Of a stretch of 53,792 bases of DNA, positions 32,658 through 41,967 are shown piece after piece. A program made the translations under genes and the position numbers. Location of the stretch: contig JBHGYD010000036.1 of the NCBI GenBank assembly GCA_041920415.1, positions 1 to 53,792 of the forward strand, written 5' to 3'. Each line of letters starts with the position of its first letter. Within the stretch, counting starts at the first letter, position 1. The stretch is from JBHGYD01 sp041920415. GTDB taxonomy: Bacteria; Bacillota; Bacilli; Bacillales; Anoxybacillaceae. The notes below the pieces were generated by a model that did no database searches, was not told the origin of the DNA, and saw only the letters and a program-made list of their open reading frames with translations.

Positions 32658-34058
32658 TTACCTAGCAATTGGAAACGTTAATATAACTGTCGTTCCTTGA
32701 CCTTCTTTACTTTCAATCGAAATCGTACCTCCGTATTTTTCTACTAAACGCTTCGCAATCGCAAGCCCGAGACCATTTCCTCCTTGTTTTCTGCTGCGAG
32801 CTTTGTCTACTCGATAAAATCGATGAAATACATAAGGAATTTCTTCTTGAGGAATGCCAACTCCAAAATCTTTTATTTCTATTTTTGCAACATTTTGCAC
32901 CTGATATGCTAAAATATGGACCTCTTTTTGATTTCCTTGACTGTATTTCACAGCATTATCCAATAAAATAACGAGAATTTGCTCTAAATGTCTAGCGACA
33001 ATATTGATATACACTGATTCGCTTCGTACTATATGAAAAATACAATCCGCATATACGGTTTCAAAATTTCGTATTACTTGATCAATCACAATGCTAACGT
33101 CAACGGTGTCCCATTCGGTCATATTGAATGACTCAGACTCTGCGCGTGATAGCTCCAATAGTTCTTGTACTAATTTATTTAATCGTTCTACTTCTTTTAA
33201 ACTGGACTGTAATGATTTATTTAAAACGTGCGGATCATTTTTCCCCCATCGGTTTAACATCGTTAAATGACCTTTAATAATGGTTAGCGGCGTTCTTAAT
33301 TCATGAGACGCATCTTCCACAAATTGTTTTTGCTGCAAAAAAGATTGTTCCAAGTCGTCCATTAAGTCATTAAAAAGCTTTCCTAGTTGTGCTAATTCAT
33401 CGTTCGTATCGTTTACAGGTACTCGTTCATTCAGTCCATTTTTTTTAATTTTCTTGACCGTATTGGTCATGGCTTGAACATTAACAAGAAGTTGTTTCGC
33501 AATAATCCTTCCACCTAAAAAACTTAAAATAATACCTCCAATCCCAGTTGCTATCATGACAAGAAAAATGGTGTTTCGAAAATCGTCAAACATTTCCATG
33601 TTACTAACAATTTCAATCGTGCCGATAAATTGTTTTGTCACCATTGGAGAACGAAGAATTAATAGGCGATCTTCATAGTGATAAGCCATTTCATATTCCA
33701 TGGATGTCGCTATTTTCGGTTTCACCCAACTAGTGGGAACGGAATGGGATACAGTTAAAATCGGCTTCCCTTTAGTGTCTAAAATTCTAATGAGTTGATG
33801 TTTTTCATTAATCGTAGCTAAATATGGAGCATAGCTTTTCATTTCAGCGGCAGTACGTATAGATTTTTCCTTAAAAAATGCTTTAATTTCGATTAATTGA
33901 TGCTTAATATTTTGTTTTTCATAATTGATGCTCCATCTCTCAATAACGATATATTGCAAGAGATTATAAGATAAGAACAAAATACATAACAAAACGGAAG
34001 ACCAAATCGTAAGCTTCCACTTAATTGGTAATTTTTTTATCAGTGATGATCGCTTCAT
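32658..34058 (-). CDS. HAMP-domain sensor histidine kinase
   Basis: A 466-residue membrane kinase: helix at about 15-37, an extracytoplasmic sensor of about 120 residues, a second helix near 160-180, HAMP, then HisKA with the phospho-acceptor in EDASHELRTPLTIIKGH and HATPase (ILLDNAVKYS, DFGVGIPQEE, GNGLGLAIAK). Its ATG overlaps the regulator's stop by 4 nt. The architecture is that of ArlS/YkoH/CssS-type kinases; the stimulus is unknown, but see the cytochrome-like gene at the head of the operon. Confidence 0.95.
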   Translation of the reverse strand: MKRSSLIKKLPIKWKLTIWSSVLLCILFLSYNLLQYIVIERWSINYEKQNIKHQLIEIKAFFKEKSIRTAAEMKSYAPYLATINEKHQLIRILDTKGKPILTVSHSVPTSWVKPKIATSMEYEMAYHYEDRLLILRSPMVTKQFIGTIEIVSNMEMFDDFRNTIFLVMIATGIGGIILSFLGGRIIAKQLLVNVQAMTNTVKKIKKNGLNERVPVNDTNDELAQLGKLFNDLMDDLEQSFLQQKQFVEDASHELRTPLTIIKGHLTMLNRWGKNDPHVLNKSLQSSLKEVERLNKLVQELLELSRAESESFNMTEWDTVDVSIVIDQVIRNFETVYADCIFHIVRSESVYINIVARHLEQILVILLDNAVKYSQGNQKEVHILAYQVQNVAKIEIKDFGVGIPQEEIPYVFHRFYRVDKARSRKQGGNGLGLAIAKRLVEKYGGTISIESKEGQGTTVILTFPIAR

Positions 34059-34729
34059 TCCCTCATCACATACCCGGCTCCCCGGACCGTCTGAATATAC
34101 TGTTCTTTATCTTCAGCATTTAATTTATTTCGTAAATACCGAACATACACATCGACTACATTCGTCTCTACCACTGAATCGTATCCCCATACTTGATCTA
34201 ATAAAATCTCACGAGTTAATACACGATTGGCGTTTTTCATAAAAACAGAAAGAAGCTCGAATTCTTTATTCGTTAGTTCAATGAAACTCTCTCCACGTTT
34301 TAACATTCTAGATTCTAGGTCTAATTCAAGATCTTTGAACGTAAGAACTAGCGGTTTCGCTTGTTTTTTTTCTTCCCTACGAAGAATGACACGAATCCGC
34401 GCAAGCAATTCTTCAATCGCGAACGGTTTTACAACATAATCATCCGCTCCACTATCTAATCCCACCACTCGATCCATAACGCTATCTCTTGCCGTTAACA
34501 TAATGATCGGGGTATCTTTTGTCATTCTTAAACGTCGGCAAACCTCGATCCCATTTAACCCGGGCAGCATTAAATCAAGCAAAATAACATGGTAGTCTTG
34601 TTTCGTGGCGAGCTCAAGTCCTTGTCTACCATCGTAGGCGACTTCAACTTCGTACCCTTCATATTTCAGTTCAAGTTCTAAAAATTCTGCTAGTCCTTCT
34701 TCGTCTTCAATGATTAAAATACGGTACAT
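34055..34729 (-). CDS. OmpR-family response regulator
   Basis: A 224-residue regulator: receiver domain with acidic pair IEDEE, phospho-acceptor Asp in VILLDLMLPG and Lys in YVVKPFAIEE, then a winged-helix DNA-binding domain ending TVRGAGYVMRE. The start at 34729 is preferred (AAGGGTG six nt upstream); an ATG two codons earlier is too close to the site. It sits 11 nt after the cytochrome-like gene and overlaps the kinase by ATGA. Confidence 0.95.
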   Translation of the reverse strand: MYRILIIEDEEGLAEFLELELKYEGYEVEVAYDGRQGLELATKQDYHVILLDLMLPGLNGIEVCRRLRMTKDTPIIMLTARDSVMDRVVGLDSGADDYVVKPFAIEELLARIRVILRREEKKQAKPLVLTFKDLELDLESRMLKRGESFIELTNKEFELLSVFMKNANRVLTREILLDQVWGYDSVVETNVVDVYVRYLRNKLNAEDKEQYIQTVRGAGYVMRE

Positions 34730-34740
34730 ATACATCACCC

Positions 34741-35262
34741 TTACATTAATAAATGGACAATTAAACATACGCCAAACAATAGAGCCGTGATTTGATGAAC
34801 TTTTTTATAACTTTTTATATTTTTTCCTTTACCGAACGTTTGCAATACGTATCCTGCAGTAATTACAAGTATCAAACTGACGAACGCCCCTATCCCGCTA
34901 TACACTCTTCCTACTTTGTTAACATGGTTAAATAAAAAATAGCTTCCATGGCTGATCGCCAGAAAAAGTGTAATCCATCCAAAAAAGGTATGGTACTTTC
35001 TCAAAAATAAAAATAATTCTCTTATCTCATTTTGCCATTTATTTTTGAATCGGGTGAATACATGACGAACAAGCCATACACTTCCACCAGCAATCACGCT
35101 GTACTCTGCCAAAGAGCCTAGAGACTTGTAGATTTCTTTATATGCCTCGTTTTGCCCTGTTAATAGTTCTAAAACCATCATCGTTACACTTAACGCAATG
35201 GCTAACGCTCCTATCACTTTGACTACTAACTGAAAAATATGGTGAGATAAAATGTTCTTCAT
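34741..35262 (-). CDS. membrane cytochrome b-like protein
   Basis: A 173-residue protein with five membrane helices. Two helices carry His pairs spaced 14 residues apart, HTFFGWITLFLAISH and HQITALLFGVCLIVH, the pattern of bis-haem ligation in ferric-reductase-like and cytochrome b561-like bundles. A flavin/NADH domain is missing. The ATG is unusual in having no clear ribosome site. It is the first gene of an operon with a two-component system, so it may donate electrons to, or sense redox for, that system; this is inference. Confidence 0.7.
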   Translation of the reverse strand: MKNILSHHIFQLVVKVIGALAIALSVTMMVLELLTGQNEAYKEIYKSLGSLAEYSVIAGGSVWLVRHVFTRFKNKWQNEIRELFLFLRKYHTFFGWITLFLAISHGSYFLFNHVNKVGRVYSGIGAFVSLILVITAGYVLQTFGKGKNIKSYKKVHQITALLFGVCLIVHLLM

Positions 35263-35639
35263 TTGGTCACACTCGCTTTCTTTTTCAAAAATAAACGAGG
35301 ATTATGTATTGATGATACCGTATTCGCATGAAACGAAAGAGTAAAAGAGATTAAAAATTTTTCATCTTTTTCATTTCATCCATAGTGAACTTTCAACAAT
35401 AGAAAATGCTAAATTTTCTTCCTCTAGTCATAATTGCACAGGAAAGACTTTCTTATCTCTTTTGAATGAAATCAACTTGAAGGTTATCTATTCTACCACC
35501 CCATTGGCCGTCATCACAATGATTGCTACACACTCTCTCATTTTCACGAAACGTTTCAGCACCCATCTATACTTTCGCTTACCGCATCGCTTATAATGGT
35601 ATCCGTACATTTTAGACATGAACAAAGGGGGACTGTTTT
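35263..35639. other. 377-nt gap
   Basis: Divergent promoter region. A TATAAT at 35592-35597 lies 43 nt before the next gene. No other feature is recognised. Confidence 0.4.
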
Positions 35640-35921
35640 GTGATTACATTTGTTCAACTATTTGAAGCATATCGGACATTATGGTCAAACCGTTCACTGA
35701 CAAAGGAAGAAGAGCTCACGGAAGAAAGCTGTAAGGCTCTCCTTTACGAGGCGATCGAAAAAGAATTGCGCGATGAAATGACCCATCCTCGCGTCCGTCA
35801 ATCTCCTGAAGTAAAGTTTCATTATGCCGTGAAACGGGTGATGGCCTCTTCTCTAACCGAAACAGAAAAACTAGCATTAATCGAACTTCATTTAGATGTC
35901 ATGGAACGTATTGTTCTATAA
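35640..35921 (+). CDS. hypothetical helical protein
   Basis: A 93-residue, mostly helical, acidic protein starting at GTG (AAAGGGGGAC upstream). It has no membrane segment and no motif I recognise (RHxYAVKRVMASSLTE-type central helix). It has its own promoter-like TATAAT and terminator, so it is probably a real gene. Confidence 0.65.
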   Translation: MITFVQLFEAYRTLWSNRSLTKEEELTEESCKALLYEAIEKELRDEMTHPRVRQSPEVKFHYAVKRVMASSLTETEKLALIELHLDVMERIVL

Positions 35922-35950
35922 AAGGTAAGCGTGAACGGCTTACCTTTTTC
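35921..35950 (+). terminator. terminator
   Basis: AAAGGTAAGC (35921-35930) pairs with GCTTACCTTT (35938-35947), followed by TTC. Confidence 0.8.
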
Positions 35951-36043
35951 TTTTTTCCTCATAACAACTGCTTTCATTATTTCACATAAAATAAGTGGAT
36001 TTGAACAAACTATGTAGTGAAATCACGAAAGGGAGGAGTGCTT

Positions 36044-36484
36044 ATGGCGTTAATTCCTTACGATCCGTTTCGTCATTTCGAAACGATGAGACGAGATTTC
36101 AACCGGTTTTTCTCAACCGATTTCCCGTCTCTATTTCATGTTGATGAACACATGGGAATGCCGCGCATCGATATGCATGAAACGGAGCGCGAATATGTCG
36201 TGTCCTGCGATATTCCGGGACTTGAGCGAAAAGAAGATGTTCATATTGACGTTCATAACCATGTGTTAACCATTAGCGGGACGATTCAGCGGAATGAAGC
36301 GATTAAAGAAGAACAAATGCACCGCCGCGAACGCTTTTTCGGCCGCTTCCAACGATCGATTACATTGCCGCCAAATGCGGCGACCGATAACATTAAAGCT
36401 ACTTACAAAAACGGGGTGCTGGATATTCATATTCCAAAAGTCGTATCTGATCAAAGAGAACCGATTGATATTCAATTTCATTGA
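36044..36484 (+). CDS. Hsp20/alpha-crystallin small heat-shock protein
   Basis: A 146-residue small heat-shock protein: N-terminal arm PYDPFRHFETMRRDFNRFF, an alpha-crystallin domain from about residue 40 (MPRIDMHETEREYVVSCDIP, ITLPPNAATDNIKATYKNGV) and a C-terminal IHIPK. It holds unfolding proteins for refolding. GGGAGGAG six nt before the ATG selects this start over an ATG nine codons upstream. Single gene. Confidence 0.93.
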   Translation: MALIPYDPFRHFETMRRDFNRFFSTDFPSLFHVDEHMGMPRIDMHETEREYVVSCDIPGLERKEDVHIDVHNHVLTISGTIQRNEAIKEEQMHRRERFFGRFQRSITLPPNAATDNIKATYKNGVLDIHIPKVVSDQREPIDIQFH

Positions 36485-36494
36485 CAAATAAGAA

Positions 36495-36530
36495 AAAAGG
36501 TGAGAAACCAAATATGGTCTCTCACCTTTT
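36495..36530. terminator. bidirectional terminator between hsp20 and ganR
   Basis: AAAAGGTGAGAAACCA (36495-36510) pairs with TGGTCTCTCACCTTTT (36515-36530), one bulge, short loop. It ends the six-gene gal operon on the minus strand and hsp20 on the plus strand. Confidence 0.85.
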
Positions 36531-37537
36531 TAGCGAGCATGACTGCTTTCCCGAATGATTAGTTTCGTTGGAATGACCACTTTTTTCGAAATATGCCGCT
36601 TCGTTGTTAGCCGCTCGACTAACAATTCGACCGCTGTTTCTCCCATGAATTCAGTACATACTTTCACGGTCGTTAACGGTGGTTGCACGAATTTAGACGT
36701 TGGAATGTCGTTAAAGCCAACGATCGATATATCGTGAGGAACTTGAATTCCCGCCTCATGAAGCGCTCGTAAGGCGCCGATGGCCATCGAATCACTGGCA
36801 ATGAAAAAGGCGGTTGGTCGCTTCTTTTTTGAAATCGCTTCCTTCATAAGGCGATAACCATCCTCTGCGGTAAAGTGTCCCGTGAATACGTATTGTGGGT
36901 CATACATTCCTTTTAAATATAAGTATTCATAAAACGTCGCTTCACGTTCATCTTTGATAAGCTTTTCTCCGTCTACATATTCACGACCGCCGATGTAGCC
37001 AATTTCTCGATGACCAAGTTCTATGAGATAGTCTAACACGTCAATCATGGATTTACGAAAATCGACAACCACTGAATCAAAACGCTCTTCATCTGGAGAA
37101 CAATCGACAAATACAATCTGTTCGGTGCTCGATGCAAACACTTCAATGTCTTTTGGACCGAACTTCCCGACGGCAATGATGCCATCAAGTCCGGTCATCC
37201 ATTCTGAATGATACGAACCATCTTGTTTAAACAATTTCACAAGTTCAATTTGACGATGAAAACATTCTTTTTCGATCCCTAAACGAATCGCCATGTAGTA
37301 AGGATCTCCTAACTCTTGCAATTCCGAGTACCAATGAACAAGACCAAATCGTAGCCTGTCTTTTGCTGTTTGTTGGCTGCGTTCCCGCAATGTTTTATAG
37401 TTGAGTTCTTGTGCTACTTCAAAAATTCGTTTTTTTGTCTCGTCTGACACGGATAGCGTTGTATCATAGTTCAGTACCCGCGACACTGTCGCAACGGATA
37501 CACCTACTTTTTCTGCAATTTCTTTTAACGTTGCCAT
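36530..37537 (-). CDS. ganR: LacI-family transcriptional regulator (GanR-like)
   Basis: A 335-residue repressor: helix-turn-helix TLKEIAEKVGVSVATVSRVL at the N-terminus and a periplasmic-binding-protein-like sensor domain (TAFFIASDSMAIGALRALHE, GFNDIPTSKFVQPPLTTVKV). Its place directly after ganA and the gal genes points to a galactose- or galactoside-responsive repressor of this regulon, like GanR of B. subtilis. The start at 37537 follows family usage; a GTG at 37555 has AAAGGA but almost no spacing. Confidence 0.85.
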   Translation of the reverse strand: MATLKEIAEKVGVSVATVSRVLNYDTTLSVSDETKKRIFEVAQELNYKTLRERSQQTAKDRLRFGLVHWYSELQELGDPYYMAIRLGIEKECFHRQIELVKLFKQDGSYHSEWMTGLDGIIAVGKFGPKDIEVFASSTEQIVFVDCSPDEERFDSVVVDFRKSMIDVLDYLIELGHREIGYIGGREYVDGEKLIKDEREATFYEYLYLKGMYDPQYVFTGHFTAEDGYRLMKEAISKKKRPTAFFIASDSMAIGALRALHEAGIQVPHDISIVGFNDIPTSKFVQPPLTTVKVCTEFMGETAVELLVERLTTKRHISKKVVIPTKLIIRESSHAR

Positions 37538-37564
37538 CGATGAAAAATGTTTCACTTCCTTTAT

Positions 37565-39511
37565 TTATCCTTTTACAATTTTGCATTCATATGGTTGTAA
37601 CTCTATTCCTTGAAACCATTTTACTTCTGAGGTATGATTCATGATGAACAAGTATACTTGATTCTCATACGTTCTTTGATATACTTCTACCCCTTCTTCA
37701 CTTTGTACATGCCAAATCCCGTTCGATGAAACAACCTCTTTAGCGATCTCTTGTAAAACATCAGAAGCGATCCCTCCACCAATATAGTAAACCGTGCCGT
37801 TACCATACCGATTTTTTGTCACGGCTGCTTCTGAATAAAACGGATCTTCGTAACGATAAAGAACCTCTGCTGTAATCGGTGTAATTAAATCGCGCCAAAC
37901 AAAACATTCGGATGTTTTTCCTGTGAACTTTCCTTCCCCTATGATTGTTACACTTTGTGTTGACGAGAGCGACTCAACTTCATGAATCTCAATCCCCGTA
38001 ATCTCTCTCACATATCCAGGCAATACTTTTTTAAAGTGAATGTTATTATGTTTATCTTTTAACCCGGCACGGAACGAGAAAATAACCGTGCCTCCGTTTT
38101 TCACAAATTCCTCAAACCGTTTTCCTAGCTCTTCATCTATGATTTGTAATACCGGTACGAGTAATACTTTATATTTAGAAAAATCTCTCGTCACTGGAAT
38201 TACATCGATATGAGCGTTTAATTCGTAAAAAGGTGTATATAAACGCAGTAGTTCGTTCGTAAAATCAAATCCTTCGCTCTGCGGTTGAAAGCGCCATGAC
38301 CAAATATTATCGTAATCATATAACACCGCAATATCCGCTTTGATTTCTGACTGCAGAACATGTTCGTATTGCACGATATCAGCGAAAACCGATTGAACTT
38401 CTTGATACTTGCGCCCCCGTCGATTACTATGGTCAACAATGCCGTAACAAAACTGTTCCGCTCCTTTGTTCATGCCCCGCCAACGAAAATAAAGCATATC
38501 CGTACATCCATGAGCAAATGTTTGGTACGACCACATTTTTGCTTGGTTCGGACGAGGTAAGTAACCGATTACATGATGCCCTTGCGCTCCCATTAATTCT
38601 TCAACAACCCAATAGTTTTTTCCAAGCAAACCACGGTTGAAATCATGTGTCATTGCAATTGCTGCAGGAGGAATCGGTTCCATTAAACCGCCCCATACCG
38701 GATAATTGTCGTATGAAACAAAATCCATATATTTGACATTGTCTTCATGGTCAAACCATTTATTGAAAAAGCCACCTGACACATTAGTTGTGACAAGTTG
38801 ATGTTCGCCCTTATATTTGCGAACGATTTGCGTCATTTCATGGGCATAACTGTTTACAGAATACGAACGAAACCGTGCCCAATCCAACTGCAATGACGGA
38901 TTATGGGTCGTTATCGTCTTTTTCGGAATTGGAATTTCTGAAAAATCATTGTATGTCTGTCCCCAAAAGATCGTGCCATATGCTTCATTTAGCGCTTCAA
39001 TCGTTTTGTATTTGCCTTTTAAAAACTGTTGAAACGCCCGATGGCATTGCTCACAATAGCACATATCACTTCCTTCATGACCGAATTCGTTATCAATTTG
39101 CCAAGCAATAATCGCTTCTTCGTCTTTATAATGTTCCACTAGCTTTCTTGTAATGCGTGCACTATATTCGCGATACACTTTGGAATTAAAGCAATATTGA
39201 CGGCGGCCGCCAAATACACGCATATTCCCGTTTTCGTCTTTCGATAAAATATCCGGATGCTTTTTGGCAAGCCAAGCAGGAAACGTCGCTGTCGGTGTCC
39301 CGAACATCACCAAAAGTCCCTTTTCCTTTAGTTTGGCGATGACATGGTCAAAAAACGAGAAATCAAACTCACCTTCTCTTGGCTCCATTAAATGCCAAGC
39401 AAATTCGCCGATTCGTACGATGTTCGCTCCGAGCTCTTTTATTCCTTGAATGTCTTCTTCTAACATTTCTTTCGGCCAATGCTCTGGATAATAGTCTACA
39501 CCCAAGTACAT
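37565..39511 (-). CDS. ganA: GH42 beta-galactosidase
   Basis: A 648-residue enzyme of glycoside hydrolase family 42, typical of thermophilic bacilli (BgaB-like). The catalytic acid/base is the Glu in AWQIDNEFGHEG and the nucleophile is the Glu in NYWVVEELMGAQGHH; a CYCEQC cluster matches the zinc site of the family. It hydrolyses beta-galactosides, probably galactan- or lactose-derived. No signal peptide, so it is intracellular. The ATG lies 1 nt after the mutarotase stop (GGTGGGGATAAG upstream). The operon also holds galK, galE, galT and ganR. Confidence 0.93.
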   Translation of the reverse strand: MYLGVDYYPEHWPKEMLEEDIQGIKELGANIVRIGEFAWHLMEPREGEFDFSFFDHVIAKLKEKGLLVMFGTPTATFPAWLAKKHPDILSKDENGNMRVFGGRRQYCFNSKVYREYSARITRKLVEHYKDEEAIIAWQIDNEFGHEGSDMCYCEQCHRAFQQFLKGKYKTIEALNEAYGTIFWGQTYNDFSEIPIPKKTITTHNPSLQLDWARFRSYSVNSYAHEMTQIVRKYKGEHQLVTTNVSGGFFNKWFDHEDNVKYMDFVSYDNYPVWGGLMEPIPPAAIAMTHDFNRGLLGKNYWVVEELMGAQGHHVIGYLPRPNQAKMWSYQTFAHGCTDMLYFRWRGMNKGAEQFCYGIVDHSNRRGRKYQEVQSVFADIVQYEHVLQSEIKADIAVLYDYDNIWSWRFQPQSEGFDFTNELLRLYTPFYELNAHIDVIPVTRDFSKYKVLLVPVLQIIDEELGKRFEEFVKNGGTVIFSFRAGLKDKHNNIHFKKVLPGYVREITGIEIHEVESLSSTQSVTIIGEGKFTGKTSECFVWRDLITPITAEVLYRYEDPFYSEAAVTKNRYGNGTVYYIGGGIASDVLQEIAKEVVSSNGIWHVQSEEGVEVYQRTYENQVYLFIMNHTSEVKWFQGIELQPYECKIVKG

Positions 39512-39512
39512 C

Positions 39513-40448
39513 TTATCCCCACCTTATCTCGATCTGAAACCACCACGTAAATGCGTCTTTCGGCTCCACAAATGAAACTTTTCGAATCGCGTGCGCGACC
39601 GATAGGTTATCATACACTCCGGTACATGGTTCAAGCGCTAAATTATAGTCGCCGCGATAGCCCCCTTGTGTTTTCCACACACCTAAATATGGAATTTTCT
39701 CTGCTGGGTAGTGGTAGATGAGCTTTCGTCGTGTATTTTCTTGCGAAATTCCGCACATTCCTTCCGGGACGCGGTCTGTAAAGTAAAATTTCTCACAATT
39801 GTTCGCAAATAGCGGTTCCATTTTTGATAAATCCAACGGTTTCCCTGTTTTTTGTGAAATTGTAACAGGATACGGATGGATCGTTCCCCATTCACCAAGG
39901 TGCTCGGTCTTGTGCTCCACCGTCATGACTTGATTTAAACCTTCTGGAACGATAATTTTCGTATGCTCATCACAGCGCAGCAGCGCATGGGGCGTCCAAA
40001 TGAAGTAAAATCGGGCATCACCGTGATTGGTAACTTCATAATTAAAACAAAGGCGATTTTTCTCTAGCCGAACTCGTTTCGTAAGTGTATATGGAAAGAC
40101 TGGGCTTTTGACAGTAAAAACGATTTCTTCTTCTTCCAACCGATATTCCCACGGAAGCGCCCACACTTCTCCATGGTCCGGAATCGGTTTTCCTGTGACC
40201 GGATCGAAACACGCATCAATGCTTGGGAAGACTTCATCAAATCCACTCGAATCATAGTCGCTAAAAATCGCTCCATAGCTAGGAACCGTAAGCGTATCGT
40301 CTTTCGCCTGAAAGAGCCATTCTTCCTTCGTTTGTTGATCGATAAGCGAGGCAAGCTTGCTGCCGTAGCGAGGTAAAAACGTAGCCTTTATGTAATTATT
40401 TTCCAAAACAAAGCTATCTAACCCTTTAAAGCTTCCGGTATAGATCAT
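39513..40448 (-). CDS. aldose 1-epimerase-like protein (mutarotase)
   Basis: A 311-residue galactose-mutarotase superfamily protein (IYTGSFKGLDSFVLENNYIK, IFSDYDSSGFDEVFPSIDAC). It would interconvert alpha and beta galactose, or act on a related sugar, before GalK. The ATG at 40448 overlaps the galT stop as ATGA, and GGGGGAG is 6 nt upstream; an ATG two codons earlier lies too close to it. Confidence 0.85.
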   Translation of the reverse strand: MIYTGSFKGLDSFVLENNYIKATFLPRYGSKLASLIDQQTKEEWLFQAKDDTLTVPSYGAIFSDYDSSGFDEVFPSIDACFDPVTGKPIPDHGEVWALPWEYRLEEEEIVFTVKSPVFPYTLTKRVRLEKNRLCFNYEVTNHGDARFYFIWTPHALLRCDEHTKIIVPEGLNQVMTVEHKTEHLGEWGTIHPYPVTISQKTGKPLDLSKMEPLFANNCEKFYFTDRVPEGMCGISQENTRRKLIYHYPAEKIPYLGVWKTQGGYRGDYNLALEPCTGVYDNLSVAHAIRKVSFVEPKDAFTWWFQIEIRWG

Positions 40449-41965
40449 AAACATCTCCCCCGCACGGTTTGTAAAAAGCGGCGAAACGCCTGTTTTCCTA
40501 CCTCCGTTCGTTTAAAGACGCCTGCATGCTCAAGCACCTTCACAAAACGCTTTCCGACTTCATGGCGCAACATGTTGAATACATTTTCTTCCGTAATAGT
40601 TGTATATGCATCACGCAGTTGAGAAACCCAATCGGCATGTTTCCATAGCGCCGGGTCCCATCTTTCTTTTGGAATGTTTTGAACAAGGTAAACAGCAAGC
40701 GCATCGAGTTCCGCTGCGAGTCTTCCTGGCAATACCGCAAGTCCCATCACTTCGATTAAGCCGATATTTTCTTTTTTAATATGGTGCAGTTCTTCATGAG
40801 GGTGAAAAATGCCGTACGGATGCTCATCCGACGTTCGGTTATTGCGCAAGACGATATCCATTTCAAAAAGACCCACGCGCTGTCTGGCAATCGGCGTAAC
40901 AGTGTTGTGAGGCGTGTCACCGGTGTTGGCGTAGATCCCTACACTCGGGTCGCTATACGTTTGCCATGTGCGGTAAATCAAATCCGCCGCTTCAAGCACT
41001 TCTTCTTTTGGCCCACGAAGGCGAATGACCGACATCGGCCAGCGAACAATGCCCGCTGTTAAGGACGGAAAAACGTCAAACGATACGTACTCCTCGATTT
41101 CTGCCTTTTCCATCGCAAACGTATAATTGCCCCCTTGAAAATGGTCGTGGGCTAAAATCGAGCCACCGACAATCGGCAAATCCGCGTTCGAGCCGATAAA
41201 ATAATGCGGAAATTTTTCGATAAAATCAAGCAAGCGCATAAATGTTTTCCGTTCCATTTTCATCGGTACATGTTCATTCCGGAAAACGATGCAGTGCTCG
41301 TTGTAATACACATACGGGGAATATTGGAAATACCACCGTTCATCAAGTAACGATAGCGGAATGATTCGATGATTCGAACGTGCCGGATGGTGCCACGTTC
41401 CTTCATATCCTTCATTTTCCGCACAAAGGACACATTTCGGATATGCCGAAGGAGGCGCATCTTTTAACTTAGCAATTTCTTTCGGATCTTTTTCCGGTTT
41501 CGATAAATTAATCGTAATATCAATATCTCCGTATTCCGTTTTTGCTTTCCATTGCTGGTTTTTCGCAATCCTGTCCGTCTGAATGTAGTTCGACGCCCGG
41601 CTCAGCGAATAAAACCAATCCGTCGCCCGTTTTGGTTCTTCGTTGTACCGTTCATAAAATGTACGGATGACTTCAGACGGGCGCGGCATGAGGCAGTTCA
41701 TGAGCTTCGCATCCCATATATCACGCTCTGTCGTCGTATTGGTCGTTAAGCGGCCATGTTCGTACGCCCAATCAATGATGCGGTTTAAAATAGAAGAAGG
41801 AGAGGAGAGGTGCGTTGGTACCTCTGCCTCTACTGGCTGCCATTCTTGTAATTGCAATGTGGCAAGTAAGCGATTGCGCGTATAAATAACGTCTTCAGGA
41901 TGAAGCAGTTCGTTTGCTATTCCGTATTGAACAAGTTGCTCCAACGCTTCATAAATAGTTGTCAC
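40445..41965 (-). CDS. galT: UDP-glucose--hexose-1-phosphate uridylyltransferase
   Basis: A 506-residue Gram-positive type GalT, about the length of B. subtilis GalT. Conserved pieces include ANGTDTPHN-like NTGDTPHNTVTPIARQR and HDHFQGGNYTFAMEKAE, which holds the His-x-His active site pattern. It transfers UMP from UDP-glucose to galactose-1-phosphate. The start is GTG at 41965, two nt after the galE stop and 7 nt from GGGGTG; the longer frame to 42013 overlaps galE. Confidence 0.95.
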   Translation of the reverse strand: MTTIYEALEQLVQYGIANELLHPEDVIYTRNRLLATLQLQEWQPVEAEVPTHLSSPSSILNRIIDWAYEHGRLTTNTTTERDIWDAKLMNCLMPRPSEVIRTFYERYNEEPKRATDWFYSLSRASNYIQTDRIAKNQQWKAKTEYGDIDITINLSKPEKDPKEIAKLKDAPPSAYPKCVLCAENEGYEGTWHHPARSNHRIIPLSLLDERWYFQYSPYVYYNEHCIVFRNEHVPMKMERKTFMRLLDFIEKFPHYFIGSNADLPIVGGSILAHDHFQGGNYTFAMEKAEIEEYVSFDVFPSLTAGIVRWPMSVIRLRGPKEEVLEAADLIYRTWQTYSDPSVGIYANTGDTPHNTVTPIARQRVGLFEMDIVLRNNRTSDEHPYGIFHPHEELHHIKKENIGLIEVMGLAVLPGRLAAELDALAVYLVQNIPKERWDPALWKHADWVSQLRDAYTTITEENVFNMLRHEVGKRFVKVLEHAGVFKRTEVGKQAFRRFLQTVRGRCL

Positions 41966-41967
41966 GA

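Noticed and set aside
34227..34439. Plus-strand frame inside the response-regulator gene
   Set aside because: Shadow of a well-supported gene on the other strand.
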